Origin: Paenibacillus curdlanolyticus YK9
Lineage (GTDB): Bacteria > Bacillota > Bacilli > Paenibacillales > Paenibacillaceae
Reading direction: 5' to 3'
DNA: 64,000 nt
NCBI RefSeq assembly: GCF_000179615.1
Contig: NZ_AEDD01000001.1
Coordinates: 558,001-622,000 of the forward strand
Made by a program: the position numbers and the translations under genes. Of the stretch, positions 7,779 through 16,437 are shown piece by piece. Position 1 is the stretch's first letter; the number at the start of each line of letters is the position of its first letter. A model generated the notes under the pieces. It was not told where the DNA came from and ran no database searches. It was given only the letters and a program-made list of their open reading frames with translations.

Positions 7779-9026
7779 CTATCGCCGAATGAGCGAATAA
7801 CGGCGCATCGTTAGCGAAAGCAGGGCGCCGAAGGCTAGCAAGAGCAAGAATCCTGCCAAGGATAGCGGTACATAATGCCAGAGTGACGGGAGGTCAGCTA
7901 GTCGGACCGCCCCGTTTGTTGTCGTTCCAGCCATAGTAGGGATGGCGCCGTAATCGGTTGCTGTCGCCAGCATCGACTGAACGGGGCGCTGAAGAAGCAG
8001 CCCAAAAACGCCGGCACAGCATGCATGAAGCAGCCGGGCGCCGATGAATGGCCACAATTTGAGGTCCGTTCCAGCGATAGCTGCTCCGACTTGGATGATT
8101 GACCCGAGGCCGCTCCATGCTAATGCGGCTGCGACGGCTGCGACAGTCCATGCCGCATTGGCATCAGGAGCTGGCCATATTGCGGCAGCATAAGCGCCGA
8201 TATGGCTCTCCATAAAGGCTGGCAGCAGCCAGTCGGGGAACGGGAGATGGGCGGTGACCAACTGCCACAGCGGCGTAAGGAGCCGCACGAGAACAGCGCT
8301 AAGGATGACGATCCCGCCTATGGCCATGAGCTTGTTTACTGCGGATAGAGTCGCATCTCCTAACGCTTTGCCGAAGGAGCGTCCGTCTAAAGCGCGTGCT
8401 TCGCGCATGGCAGCTGCTGCATGAGCAAGCCATCCAGCGCGGCTTTGCTGCGGCTTCGAATTTGATTCGAAATTGTTATTCGCATATTGGCTAGAGCAAT
8501 CATCATCATCAGAGGAAGAGCGCAATGCGGACAAAATCGCACCGGCGACGGACAGAAAAGGCAGGCTTGCCCATACAGCAATTGCTACGGCAATGCCGAG
8601 CGCAGGCTGCTTCAGAAATCCGGCCCCGACGACGATTAGCATCAATAAGGGATTAGGCATATGGGCCACGGCAAGCAGCCACTGGCCTTCTTGCTTGGTC
8701 ACGATGCCTTTGCGCCTCAGCGCAGCTGCAGCATCTGAACCAGCGGCGTAGCCGCCGGACCAGCCTGCTGCGATGGCAATAGCCGCCGAGCCTGGGAGAC
8801 GGAACAACAGCCGCATAAGCGGCTCCAATAAGCTGCCAAGCAAGGCTGTAACGCCGAAAATAGCCATCATTTCAGCAAGTACGAGAAACGGCATGATGCC
8901 GGGGAAGATGATCGTCCACCATAACGTTAGCCCTTGCAGCGAGGCTTGGAACGTCGCGTCCGGCTGACGAACGACAGCAACGACAAGCAGCAGAGAGACG
9001 ATGGCGAGAAGGATTGTACGCGTCAT
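7779..9026 (-). CDS. ylbJ: Sporulation integral membrane protein YlbJ
   Basis: A 415-residue polytopic membrane protein with nucleoside-transporter gate-like domains. The segments FPGIMPFLVLAEMM, GWSGGYAAGSDAAA and AHMPNPLLMLIVVGAGF are typical of YlbJ, which B. subtilis needs for spore cortex formation and which is made in the mother cell under sigma-E. Hydrophobic stretches cover most of the protein; a hydrophilic loop around residues 170-200 is acidic. The ribosome site AAAGGGG lies 8 bases before the ATG. A candidate sigma-E promoter lies at 9077-9105. Position between coaD and tmcAL (ylbM) matches B. subtilis synteny. Confidence 0.9.
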   Translation of the reverse strand: MTRTILLAIVSLLLVVAVVRQPDATFQASLQGLTLWWTIIFPGIMPFLVLAEMMAIFGVTALLGSLLEPLMRLLFRLPGSAAIAIAAGWSGGYAAGSDAAAALRRKGIVTKQEGQWLLAVAHMPNPLLMLIVVGAGFLKQPALGIAVAIAVWASLPFLSVAGAILSALRSSSDDDDCSSQYANNNFESNSKPQQSRAGWLAHAAAAMREARALDGRSFGKALGDATLSAVNKLMAIGGIVILSAVLVRLLTPLWQLVTAHLPFPDWLLPAFMESHIGAYAAAIWPAPDANAAWTVAAVAAALAWSGLGSIIQVGAAIAGTDLKLWPFIGARLLHACCAGVFGLLLQRPVQSMLATATDYGAIPTMAGTTTNGAVRLADLPSLWHYVPLSLAGFLLLLAFGALLSLTMRRYSLIRR

Positions 9027-9076
9027 TGACGAAGCCCCTTTCTAACGAATCGCCCGCAGGGACGGGCAGTCGTTAC

Positions 9077-9105
9077 ATTGTACGCTTGGGGCAATAGCGA
9101 TAGAC
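9077..9105 (-). promoter_or_regulatory. Candidate sigma-E promoter of ylbJ
   Basis: On the minus strand GTCTATC (9105-9099), 14 bases, then CGTACAAT (9084-9077) resembles the sigma-E consensus, with 7 of 8 bases of a CATACAAT-like -10. Transcription would start near 9070, about 45 bases before the ylbJ start. It fits the known sigma-E control of ylbJ in B. subtilis; no experiment is implied. Confidence 0.5.
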
Positions 9106-9137
9106 CTTGAACTGTTCTGCTTGCTTTATAGCATAGC

Positions 9138-9177
9138 AAAAAGCCTCGACCCGCTTCGGCTAACGCGGTCAAGGCTT
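9138..9177 (-). terminator. Terminator of tmcAL
   Basis: AAGCCT (9141-9146) and AGGCTT (9172-9177) frame a longer imperfect stem (GACC and GGTC inside). On the minus strand the stem ends in TTTTT just past the tmcAL stop. Confidence 0.7.
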
Positions 9178-9195
9178 GGAATGGTTCGAGCCGGT

Positions 9196-10437
9196 CTAGA
9201 ATCCGACGCGGAGCGGCGTCTCATAATAATCGCGAAGCAGGTCGCGAGGCGCGGCTTGCGGATTGCGGCCAAGCGCGTATACGGACGTTGCGCGAATGTC
9301 GAGCGCAAGGAATGATGCGGCCTTCGGCGCACGCGCAGCGCTGTTAATAACGGGCCACTGGGCAGCATGGCGCATTCGCTTCAGCAGCGTTTGCCCTGTC
9401 GGAGTAAAGCCTAGCACACGGATATAGCCGGGTCCCTTAGCGAGGCTTGCTGGCGATAATTCAGCTTTCGAATGGCCGAGCAATAAGGCCAGCATCGCGC
9501 GCTGGAGCTTCGTTCGCGTATACCGCTTAGTCTTTAAAGCTGCTAGCAGCGATTCAAAGCACAAATCAGGCAGCTGAGGCAGCAGGTTGAGCAGCCGATG
9601 CTCCAAGCCTTCCGTCATTTCATGCATGCAGCCAAGCTCGTCCGCCGATTTTGTAACGATCGCGTGCAGCAGCGTCGTTTCAAAATCTCGCCAGTCTACA
9701 GCTTTTCGTCCGTGCTCTCGTTCTCTCTTCATCAGGCGAAGCGTGGAAGAAGGCATGTACGGCTTGGCTGCATCGAGATTGTCGGATTCGAGCAGCATTT
9801 TGCGAATGGCAGTCGCGCTTGCTATGGCTTCATCCGATGGGGTCTGATCATTGTAGCCGGATTTTTCTCTTGTAATCGTGTAGGGCTCTATTGCGCTGTT
9901 TAATCGCTCAAGCGCAAGCGAATAATGAAGCCCAAGCGCATTGTTAGGCTGTGCAATCGCTAAGGAAGCTTCGCCCAGTTCCGCGAGATAAGCGCTTAAA
10001 GCATGCTCATAAGCAGCGGGGTAAGGCAGTCCTTCCGCTAAGTGTGCACTCAAATTATCGCGAAACGCTTGCGGCTCCTCCCGCAGCGCGCGCGCTGCGG
10101 CGCGGAACGGCGCGATGTCGCCCGATTCGCTGCCAAAGCATAGCGCGTCGACGACGCTTGTCGCATCAAGCGTTGCCACTGCGCCTCGCGCGAACCATTC
10201 TGCCGATTGGGTTGAATAGGCGACGGGCAGCTCGAGCACGAGGTCGCAGCCGCCGTGGAGCGCCATCTCGGCGCGTGTCCATTTATCCAGCAAAGCGGGC
10301 TCTCCCCGCTGGAGAAAATGACCGCTCATGACGGCGACGACAGCGTCGGCGCCCGTTATTTTGCGCGATTGCTGCACATGATATAGATGTCCATTATGAA
10401 AAGGATTGTATTCCACGACGATTCCGACCGTGCGCAT
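9196..10437 (-). CDS. tmcAL: tRNA(Met) cytidine acetate ligase TmcAL
   Basis: A 413-residue nucleotidyltransferase-like enzyme (formerly YlbM) that activates acetate with ATP and acetylates the wobble cytidine of elongator tRNA-Met. The N-terminal GIVVEYNPFHNGHLYH carries the HxGH-type nucleotidyltransferase motif, followed by VMSGHFLQRGEPALLDKW, a TmcAL signature. The C-terminal part is helical. GGAGG lies 7 bases before the ATG at 10437. It is divergent from yceD; the 113-base gap holds the yceD promoter at 10495-10524. Confidence 0.92.
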   Translation of the reverse strand: MRTVGIVVEYNPFHNGHLYHVQQSRKITGADAVVAVMSGHFLQRGEPALLDKWTRAEMALHGGCDLVLELPVAYSTQSAEWFARGAVATLDATSVVDALCFGSESGDIAPFRAAARALREEPQAFRDNLSAHLAEGLPYPAAYEHALSAYLAELGEASLAIAQPNNALGLHYSLALERLNSAIEPYTITREKSGYNDQTPSDEAIASATAIRKMLLESDNLDAAKPYMPSSTLRLMKREREHGRKAVDWRDFETTLLHAIVTKSADELGCMHEMTEGLEHRLLNLLPQLPDLCFESLLAALKTKRYTRTKLQRAMLALLLGHSKAELSPASLAKGPGYIRVLGFTPTGQTLLKRMRHAAQWPVINSAARAPKAASFLALDIRATSVYALGRNPQAAPRDLLRDYYETPLRVGF

Positions 10438-10494
10438 GGCGATCCTCCAATACTCGCAATCTCATTTCAACCATCATATCATGTGCTGAAAAAG

Positions 10495-10524
10495 TTGACA
10501 AAACCATCATGCGGTCGATATAAT
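10495..10524 (+). promoter_or_regulatory. Sigma-A promoter of yceD-rpmF
   Basis: TTGACA (10495-10500), 18-base spacer, TATAAT (10519-10524): both hexamers are perfect matches. Transcription would start near 10531, leaving a leader of about 20 bases. Confidence 0.8.
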
Positions 10525-10550
10525 AATCTTTGTTTGTTTGGGGTGATCTC

Positions 10551-11072
10551 ATGCAGTTTCGTATTCAAGAAGCATTGACCAAAGGAACGCTCGCTCCGAT
10601 CCGCGAAACGTTGGATCTCAGCAACCTGCTGAAAGGCCGTAAAGACGTGCTGTCAGCAGAGCCTGTACAAGTGGAGCTGAACGTATCCGCTGAGGAAGGC
10701 ATTATCCATGTCGACGGTCGTTTAGAATCTGGACTTGAGATGGCTTGCTCCCGTTGTTTGAACGCGGCTGCGGTTAAGGTGGACGTGCCATTTCATGAAC
10801 AATTCAAGCAAGTTACAGTCTTATCGCCAGATGATGAAGAATCTGATGAGGATATCATCGAAGTCGTTGGCGACACGATAGACTTGAAGCCGTACGTCGA
10901 AGATTTGTGGCTTCTCGAGCTGCCATTTGTGCCGATGTGTACAAGTGACTGCAAGGGACTTTGTTCCGAATGCGGACAAAACTTGAATGAACGAGAATGC
11001 GGCTGCAGCCGGGGGAAGGTTGATCCTCGTCTAGCTGCACTTAAAGATTTGTTCATTGACGACAACAAGTAA
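10551..11072 (+). CDS. YceD family protein (DUF177)
   Basis: A 173-residue protein of the DUF177/YceD family, nearly always encoded just before rpmF and linked to ribosome (23S rRNA/L32) biogenesis in bacteria and plastids. It shows the family cysteines: CSRC in the middle and CTSDCKGLCSECGQNL plus CGC near the C-terminus, probably a metal site. An acidic patch (DDEESDEDI) lies between. The start at 10551 follows GGGGTGA; the frame is open to 10530. It is cotranscribed with rpmF, whose start is 46 bases downstream. Confidence 0.88.
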   Translation: MQFRIQEALTKGTLAPIRETLDLSNLLKGRKDVLSAEPVQVELNVSAEEGIIHVDGRLESGLEMACSRCLNAAAVKVDVPFHEQFKQVTVLSPDDEESDEDIIEVVGDTIDLKPYVEDLWLLELPFVPMCTSDCKGLCSECGQNLNERECGCSRGKVDPRLAALKDLFIDDNK

Positions 11073-11118
11073 CGTGCCACATTAGATGGCCGGTAATTCT
11101 GTGAAGGAGGTGGGAAAC

Positions 11119-11292
11119 ATGGCAGTACCACAACGTAGAACTTCCAAAACGCGCCGCGACAAACGTCGTACGCATTTCAAACTGGCGGTGCCAGGTATGG
11201 TTAAATGCGAGCAATGCGGAGAGTTGAAACTTGCTCACCACGTATGCAAAGTGTGCGGATACTACAAAACGAAAGAGATTATCTCGCAATAA
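11119..11292 (+). CDS. rpmF: 50S ribosomal protein L32
   Basis: A 57-residue basic protein beginning [17 protein letters not shown], the conserved L32 N-terminus. It keeps both zinc-ribbon pairs (CEQC and CKVC), so it is the zinc-binding C+ form. A strong AAGGAGGTG precedes the ATG at 11119; an upstream in-frame start at 11086 would add non-conserved residues. A clear terminator follows at 11311. Confidence 0.97.
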   Translation: MAVPQRRTSKTRRDKRRTHFKLAVPGMVKCEQCGELKLAHHVCKVCGYYKTKEIISQ

Positions 11293-11310
11293 GGCCGGTT
11301 TCCCGCTCAT

Positions 11311-11344
11311 AGTACTTCATCTCGCGATGAAGTGCTATTTTTTT
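11311..11344 (+). terminator. Rho-independent terminator after rpmF
   Basis: AGTACTTCATC (11311-11321) pairs with GATGAAGTGCT (11326-11336) around TCGC, followed by seven T at 11338-11344. Confidence 0.85.
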
Positions 11345-11382
11345 CAGTGGAACCTGCGCGTTGCACCTCGCTGCAGCGATCG

Positions 11383-11454
11383 AAATGACGGCGCGTGCGA
11401 AGGCCGACGGTCATGTTATGACCGAGTCGGCGTTGCTTCGCGGCGTCATTTTTT
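11383..11454 (+). terminator. Long imperfect hairpin with T-run before fapR
   Basis: AAATGACG at 11383-11390 pairs with CGTCATTT at 11444-11451, and the tip GGTCAT-GTT-ATGACC (11409-11423) is perfect, with several bulges in between. The right arm runs into six T. It looks like a second terminator between rpmF and fapR, just 10 bases before the FapR operator. Confidence 0.5.
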
Positions 11455-11463
11455 ATATACTAG

Positions 11464-11482
11464 TTTAGTACCAGGTTATAAT
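11464..11482 (+). promoter_or_regulatory. FapR operator overlapping the fapR -10 box
   Basis: TTTAGTACCAGGTTATAAT closely follows the FapR consensus (TTAGTACCnnnTnnTAAT type). Its last six bases, TATAAT (11477-11482), form a perfect -10 hexamer, so bound FapR would occlude RNA polymerase. This predicts autoregulation of fapR and control of plsX-fabH-fabD-fabG, relieved by malonyl-CoA or malonyl-ACP as in B. subtilis. Confidence 0.75.
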
Positions 11483-11521
11483 AGCAGCTCATACAATTGA
11501 TATAGAAATTATAAAGTAAAG

Positions 11522-12139
11522 GTGGTGCCGGCCATCGAACGATTGCCGAAACGTCAGCGGCACCAGCAATTGTCGAAGCTCATCGAAGAAAATCCGTTTA
11601 TGACGGACAGAGAGCTGACTCGGCTGTTGAAGGTTAGCATCCAGACTATCCGGCTCGATCGGCTGGAGCTTGGAATCCCGGAGCTCCGGGAGAGGCTGAA
11701 GCTTATGGCTGAACGGTCTTACGATTCGGTTCGGTCACTGCCGCTGCATGAAGTCATTGGTGATATCGTCGATCTGCAGCTCGATAAGAGCGGCATTTCA
11801 ATGTTTGAAATTGCACATGAGCATGTTTTTTCTAGAACGGGTATCGCCAGGGGACATCATGTTTTCGCGCAAGCGAATTCATTGGCTGTGGCAGTTATCG
11901 ATGATGAAATCGCGCTGACCGCGACTGCGGACATTCGATTTATCCGATCCGTGAAGCTTGGAGAGAAGTGTATCGCCAAGGCATATGTTCGTTCGATTTC
12001 GGGCGAGAAGAGCAAGGCGAAGGTAGAAGTGTTCACTTACGTAGGGGAAGAGATGGTGTTCCAAGGCAATTTCGTCATCTATCGATCTGCGGGGGATTAC
12101 GTCAGCGAGGGAGGAATTGAACGTGCGGATCGCTATTGA
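11522..12139 (+). CDS. fapR: Transcription factor FapR (fatty acid/phospholipid repressor)
   Basis: A protein of up to 205 residues with an N-terminal winged helix-turn-helix ([20 protein letters not shown], then [10 protein letters not shown]) and a C-terminal hot-dog fold that binds malonyl-CoA ([18 protein letters not shown], then TATADIRF). It represses lipid synthesis genes. The start is unclear: GTG at 11522 or 11525 is open, but AAAGGTGG lies where it would best serve the ATC at 11534, which would give the family-typical beginning (I/M)-ERLPKRQR. It overlaps plsX by 17 bases, and its own promoter carries a FapR site. Confidence 0.93.
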   Translation: MVPAIERLPKRQRHQQLSKLIEENPFMTDRELTRLLKVSIQTIRLDRLELGIPELRERLKLMAERSYDSVRSLPLHEVIGDIVDLQLDKSGISMFEIAHEHVFSRTGIARGHHVFAQANSLAVAVIDDEIALTATADIRFIRSVKLGEKCIAKAYVRSISGEKSKAKVEVFTYVGEEMVFQGNFVIYRSAGDYVSEGGIERADRY

Positions 12140-13112
12140 CGCAATGGGCGGCGACCATGCTCCGAATCTTATCGTAAAAGGTGCATTAGATGCAGCAGCG
12201 CAGTGGCCTGATATTCAGCTGATCCTTGTTGGGGACTCGGCTGCCATTGAACCGCTGATTCAAGGGAATTTGCCTTCAAACGTGAAGATCGAGCATGCGG
12301 AGGAAATTATCGGCCCGGATGAAGAACCGGTGAAGGCTGTGCGGCGCAAAAAGCGCTCTTCCATGGTCGTTGCTGGTCAGCTTGTTAGAGAAGGCCAAGC
12401 GGATGCGATGATCTCTGCGGGCAATACCGGCGCGCTTATGACGACGGGCTTGCTCGTTGTGGGACGAATGGAAGGGATCGAGAGGCCGGCGCTTGCGCAG
12501 TTGATTCCAACGAAAAACGGCGTTAATGTGATGGCGCTTGATCTTGGCGCGAATATGGATGCGAAGCCTGAGCAGCTGGTTCAATATGCGCAGCTGGGAA
12601 GTATCTACAGGAGCAAGGTGGACGGCTTAAGCAATCCTCGTGTCGGACTGCTTAATGTAGGTACGGAGGAACGCAAGGGCAATGAACTGACGAAAGCGGC
12701 TTATGATCTGCTTGAAGCTTCGTCGTTGAATTTTATAGGCAACGTGGAATCGCGCGATGTACTGGATCATAATTGCGACGTGCTGGTTTGCGACGGATTT
12801 GCGGGCAATATTATGCTTAAAGCGATTGAAGGCACAGCGAGCTCCATTATGAAGACGCTCAAAGAAGCGTTTAATCGTTCCTTGTTAACGAAATTGGCAG
12901 GAGCGATTATGATTTCGGGCCTGCGAAGCTTTAGAAAAACGATGGATTACAAGGAGCACGGCGGAGCATTGCTTCTGGGCGTAAACGGGGTGGTCGTGAA
13001 GGGCCATGGCTCCTCCGATGCAGTAGCGATCAGAAATGCGATTCGCCAGACGCGGAATGCATTAATAAGCAATGTCACGACAAGCATGGCGAACGAAATT
13101 AGCAGGAAGTGA
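12123..13112 (+). CDS. plsX: Phosphate acyltransferase PlsX
   Basis: A 329-residue soluble acyl-ACP:phosphate acyltransferase making acyl-phosphate for PlsY, the first step of phospholipid synthesis. [14 protein letters not shown] at the start and SAGNTGALM and [11 protein letters not shown] further on are PlsX signatures. The GTG at 12123 is preferred: GGGAGG is spaced 8 bases before it and the product begins with the family consensus. An in-frame TTG at 12117 is too close to that site. It overlaps both fapR and fabH (4 bases), indicating one transcript. Confidence 0.95.
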   Translation: MRIAIDAMGGDHAPNLIVKGALDAAAQWPDIQLILVGDSAAIEPLIQGNLPSNVKIEHAEEIIGPDEEPVKAVRRKKRSSMVVAGQLVREGQADAMISAGNTGALMTTGLLVVGRMEGIERPALAQLIPTKNGVNVMALDLGANMDAKPEQLVQYAQLGSIYRSKVDGLSNPRVGLLNVGTEERKGNELTKAAYDLLEASSLNFIGNVESRDVLDHNCDVLVCDGFAGNIMLKAIEGTASSIMKTLKEAFNRSLLTKLAGAIMISGLRSFRKTMDYKEHGGALLLGVNGVVVKGHGSSDAVAIRNAIRQTRNALISNVTTSMANEISRK

Positions 13113-14110
13113 GTGAAGCTTTAGTGGTAACGCAATCGGTCGGTATTATTGGTACAGGCAAATATGTGCCGGAGCGCGTGTTGACGAACGCTGAGCTGGA
13201 GCAGATGGTAGAAACGAATGACGAGTGGATCGTAACGCGTACGGGCATTCGAGAACGCCGGATGGCAGCACCGGAACAGGCAACATCTGATCTTGCGCTT
13301 CTCGCTTCGCAAGAGGCGATTCGTGCGGCAGGGCTTACAGCGGAAGATATCGATCTTATCGTTGTGGCTACGATTACGCCGGACATGTTTTTCCCTTCCA
13401 CTGCATGCTTGCTGCAGGACAAGCTGGGCGCATCGAAGGCAGCGGCTTTTGATTTGTCGGCAGCGTGCTCCGGATTTATTTATGGGCTTGCAACAGCTTC
13501 CAGCATGATCGCAACCGGCATGTATAAGCATGCGCTTGTCGTCGGTGCAGAATGCTTGTCGCGCATTACGGATTATACGGATCGCAATACGTGCATCCTG
13601 TTCGGCGATGGCGCAGGCGCAGTTGTGCTCGGGCAAGTGGCTGAGGGCCGCGGCTTTAAGTCGTTTGAGCTTGGCGCAGACGGCAGCGGTGGCGAGTTGC
13701 TTAAAGTTTGCGGAGGCGGTTCCCGCATGCCATCGTCGTCCGAAACGATAGAAGGCAAGCATCATTATATCCAGATGGCAGGCAACGATGTATTCAAGTT
13801 TGCTGTTCGCATCATGGGTGGAGCCGCTGAGGACGCGCTGCGCAAAGCGGGAATGGAAAAGAGTGACATCGATCTGCTCATCCCTCATCAGGCGAATATC
13901 CGCATCATTAATTCTGCGATGAACAGGCTGGAAATGCCGGAAGATAAGTGTATGATTAATCTTGATAAATATGGTAACATGTCCGCGGCGTCCATCCCGG
14001 TTGCGTTGGCGGAAGCGGCCGAACAAGGGCGCATGGCTGAAGGCGATACGATTGTGCTCGTCGGCTTTGGCGGCGGTTTGACATGGGGCGCAACCGTATT
14101 GAATTGGTAA
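13109..14110 (+). CDS. fabH: Beta-ketoacyl-ACP synthase III
   Basis: A 333-residue condensing enzyme starting fatty acid synthesis from acyl-CoA and malonyl-ACP. The catalytic triad is visible: Cys120 in SAACSGF, His at about 260 in PHQANIR, and Asn at about 290 in GNMSAASIP. The GTG start at 13109 overlaps the plsX stop in GTGA. In bacteria with branched-chain fatty acids FabH sets the primer preference; that is family knowledge, not visible here. In B. subtilis fabH is elsewhere, so its place between plsX and fabD is a lineage feature. Confidence 0.95.
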   Translation: MSEALVVTQSVGIIGTGKYVPERVLTNAELEQMVETNDEWIVTRTGIRERRMAAPEQATSDLALLASQEAIRAAGLTAEDIDLIVVATITPDMFFPSTACLLQDKLGASKAAAFDLSAACSGFIYGLATASSMIATGMYKHALVVGAECLSRITDYTDRNTCILFGDGAGAVVLGQVAEGRGFKSFELGADGSGGELLKVCGGGSRMPSSSETIEGKHHYIQMAGNDVFKFAVRIMGGAAEDALRKAGMEKSDIDLLIPHQANIRIINSAMNRLEMPEDKCMINLDKYGNMSAASIPVALAEAAEQGRMAEGDTIVLVGFGGGLTWGATVLNW

Positions 14111-14182
14111 AAAGGTCCCGCAGGGACTAGTTGCTTCAATAACGAAACCATTGAAGCAGCGAAAACAAGGAGGCCGAAGTCA

Positions 14183-15118
14183 ATGACGAAAACAGCATTT
14201 GTATTCCCAGGCCAAGGCGCGCAAGCGGTCGGCATGGGGCACGATGCTTTTCAAACGTTTGAGGAATCGCGCAAAATCTTCGAACAAGCGGACGAGGCGC
14301 TCGGCTTTTCGCTGAGCGACATTATTTTTAACGGCCCGGACGATTCCCTTAAGCAAACCGCCAATACGCAGCCTGCGCTTCTCACTGTAAGCGTGGCGTT
14401 GCTTGAGGCGCTTAAGGATCGTGGGCTAACGCCGGATTACGTAGCAGGGCATAGCCTCGGCGAGTATAGCGCGCTCGTTGCGTCGGGCGTACTGTCATTT
14501 GCAGATGCTGTGCGTACGGTACGTTCGCGAGGCGAGTTTATGGAGCAAGCTGTACCTAGCGGCAATGGCGCGATGGCTGCTGTTCTTGGCGCAGAGCGCG
14601 AAGCGTTGGCACAGCTGTGTAAAGCCGTTACCGCTGAGGTTGGCGCTGTCGAATTAGCGAATGTCAATTGCCCGGGCCAAATTGTCGTTTCAGGCACAGC
14701 TGCAGGCGTACAAGGCGTTGTCGAGCGCGGGAAGGAAGCAGGCGCTAAGCGGGTAATCCCTCTTGAGGTTAGCGGACCGTTCCACTCCTCGCTCATGAAA
14801 CCGGCTGCTGAGCGGTTGGCTGGCGTTTTGGAGGGCGTATCGTTCCATGATGCGGCAATCCCTGTCATTGCTAACGTGACGGCAGAGCCTGTATCGGCGG
14901 CTAGTTCGATTCGAGAGCTGCTGGTCGAGCAAGTTTATTCGCCGGTTTTATGGGAAGATACGATTCGGAAGCTGATCGACCTGGGAGTCACGACCTTCGT
15001 TGAAATCGGATCCGGGAACGTGTTGGCAGGGTTGATTAAGAAGGTTGACCGCAGCGTTACCATTATCCCTGTAAACAGCGTCGAAACGCTTCAGGCCGTT
15101 GTTACGCCTGCTGGCTAA
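14183..15118 (+). CDS. fabD: Malonyl-CoA:ACP transacylase
   Basis: A 311-residue enzyme loading malonyl groups on acyl carrier protein. The nucleophile elbow GHSLGEYSA carries Ser91; FPGQGAQAVGMG at the N-terminus binds the acyl group, and the catalytic His lies in SGPFHSSLM. AAGGAGG precedes the ATG at 14183. It lies between fabH and fabG in the fatty acid operon; the 72-base gap before it has no terminator. Confidence 0.95.
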   Translation: MTKTAFVFPGQGAQAVGMGHDAFQTFEESRKIFEQADEALGFSLSDIIFNGPDDSLKQTANTQPALLTVSVALLEALKDRGLTPDYVAGHSLGEYSALVASGVLSFADAVRTVRSRGEFMEQAVPSGNGAMAAVLGAEREALAQLCKAVTAEVGAVELANVNCPGQIVVSGTAAGVQGVVERGKEAGAKRVIPLEVSGPFHSSLMKPAAERLAGVLEGVSFHDAAIPVIANVTAEPVSAASSIRELLVEQVYSPVLWEDTIRKLIDLGVTTFVEIGSGNVLAGLIKKVDRSVTIIPVNSVETLQAVVTPAG

Positions 15119-15166
15119 CGATTTGTTTAAACTAGTCACATAACGACGTAAGATAGGGGGCATACG

Positions 15167-15916
15167 ATGTACGCAAGTTTGGAAGGACAAACCGCACTCG
15201 TTACAGGCGCATCGCGCGGCCTGGGTCGCGCAATTGCAATCGCGCTGGCTGAAGCAGGCGCAGATGTGGCTGTTAACTATGCGGGCAGCGAGGCTGCTGC
15301 GCAAGAGACGGCTGATGCTATTAAGGCACTTGGCCGACAAGCAATCCTTGTGCAAGGCAATGTAGGGAAGTTTGATGAGTTCGACGGCATCGTTAAGAGC
15401 ACGATTGAACAATTCGGCAAGCTTGATATTTTGGTGAATAACGCTGGCATTACTAGAGATAATTTAATCATGCGCATGAAAGAAGAGGAGTTCGATCAAG
15501 TGATCGAAACGAATCTGAAAGGCGTGTTCAACGGCATTAAAGCTGTGACTCGCCAAATGATGAAGCAGCGCGCTGGCCGCATTATTAATATTTCTTCGGT
15601 TGTCGGCTCTCTTGGCAACCCTGGGCAAGCGAACTACGTTGCGGCGAAGGCAGGCGTTATGGGCTTGACGAAGTCAGCAGCTCGCGAGCTTGCGTCACGC
15701 GGTATTACGGTTAACTGCATCGCGCCAGGGTTTATTGAGACCGATATGACGGACAAGCTGTCGGATGAGGCGAAGGCGCATCATGTCGGCCAAATTCCGC
15801 TAGCGCGCCTCGGGCAACCGAACGATATTGCGAATGCTGTGCGCTTCCTTGCATCTGACGCTGCATCGTACATGACGGGACAGACGATTCATATCGACGG
15901 CGGCATGTACATGTAA
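15167..15916 (+). CDS. fabG: 3-oxoacyl-ACP reductase
   Basis: A 249-residue short-chain dehydrogenase reducing 3-ketoacyl-ACP with NADPH. The cofactor motif TGASRGLG is at residues 14-21, NNAG follows, and the catalytic Ser-Tyr-Lys are in ISSVVGS and YVAAKAG. The FabG-type tail ([16 protein letters not shown]) is complete. It follows fabD by 48 bases and precedes acpP, as in most Firmicutes. Confidence 0.95.
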   Translation: MYASLEGQTALVTGASRGLGRAIAIALAEAGADVAVNYAGSEAAAQETADAIKALGRQAILVQGNVGKFDEFDGIVKSTIEQFGKLDILVNNAGITRDNLIMRMKEEEFDQVIETNLKGVFNGIKAVTRQMMKQRAGRIINISSVVGSLGNPGQANYVAAKAGVMGLTKSAARELASRGITVNCIAPGFIETDMTDKLSDEAKAHHVGQIPLARLGQPNDIANAVRFLASDAASYMTGQTIHIDGGMYM

Positions 15917-16010
15917 GGTGCTATACTAGGGTGGTTCCGTGCAAAATGAAACGGTTACTCTGGTATTTTGTCTGCAATTCTCGTATAATACCATGGAGGA
16001 GGTGAACCGG

Positions 16011-16244
16011 ATGTCCGAAGTATTGGATCGTGTCAAACGCATCGTCGTTGACCGCCTCGGCGCAGAAGAAGCTGAAGTTACGCTTGAAGCGAACTTCAAG
16101 GATGACCTCGGCGCTGACTCTCTCGACGTAGTCGAGTTGGTCATGGAGCTTGAAGACGAGTTTGACTTGGAAATCTCTGATGAAGATGCAGAGAAAATCA
16201 CCACTGTGGGAGAAGTAGTAAACTACATACAATCTCATACGTAA
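16011..16244 (+). CDS. acpP: Acyl carrier protein
   Basis: A 77-residue acidic four-helix protein that carries acyl chains. The phosphopantetheine site is Ser37 in [10 protein letters not shown]. The ATG at 16011 is preceded by GGAGGAGGTGA; the frame is open to 15939 but that would add a non-homologous extension. A TATAAT at 15984-15989 may be a -10 for an extra acpP promoter, though no good -35 is seen. A hairpin follows at 16252. Confidence 0.96.
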   Translation: MSEVLDRVKRIVVDRLGAEEAEVTLEANFKDDLGADSLDVVELVMELEDEFDLEISDEDAEKITTVGEVVNYIQSHT

Positions 16245-16251
16245 GGAACGT

Positions 16252-16276
16252 AAGTCCCGTTATTGCAACGGGACTT
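16252..16276 (+). terminator. Hairpin after acpP (weak or partial terminator)
   Basis: AAGTCCCGTT (16252-16261) and AACGGGACTT (16267-16276) pair perfectly around ATTGC. The stem is followed by CTCTCC rather than a T-run, so it may reduce read-through or protect the abundant acpP mRNA end rather than stop transcription fully. A second perfect 9-bp hairpin lies at 16354-16375 in the same gap. Confidence 0.5.
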
Positions 16277-16437
16277 CTCTCCATCATTAACGGTTTTCTG
16301 ATTGTAATGTGCGGCGAATCGTGCAATGTTACAGCCGTAGATTAGGCAAGGAAAACGAAGGCTGATGCCTTCGTTACATATAAAGCTTTTGATGGTAGCG
16401 CATACCATTCATATTGCTGTCCGTAGAGGTGAACTGA

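Noticed and set aside
13121-14026. 301-codon minus-strand frame opposite fabH
   Set aside because: Antisense shadow; composition is Arg/Cys/His-rich and unlike a real protein.
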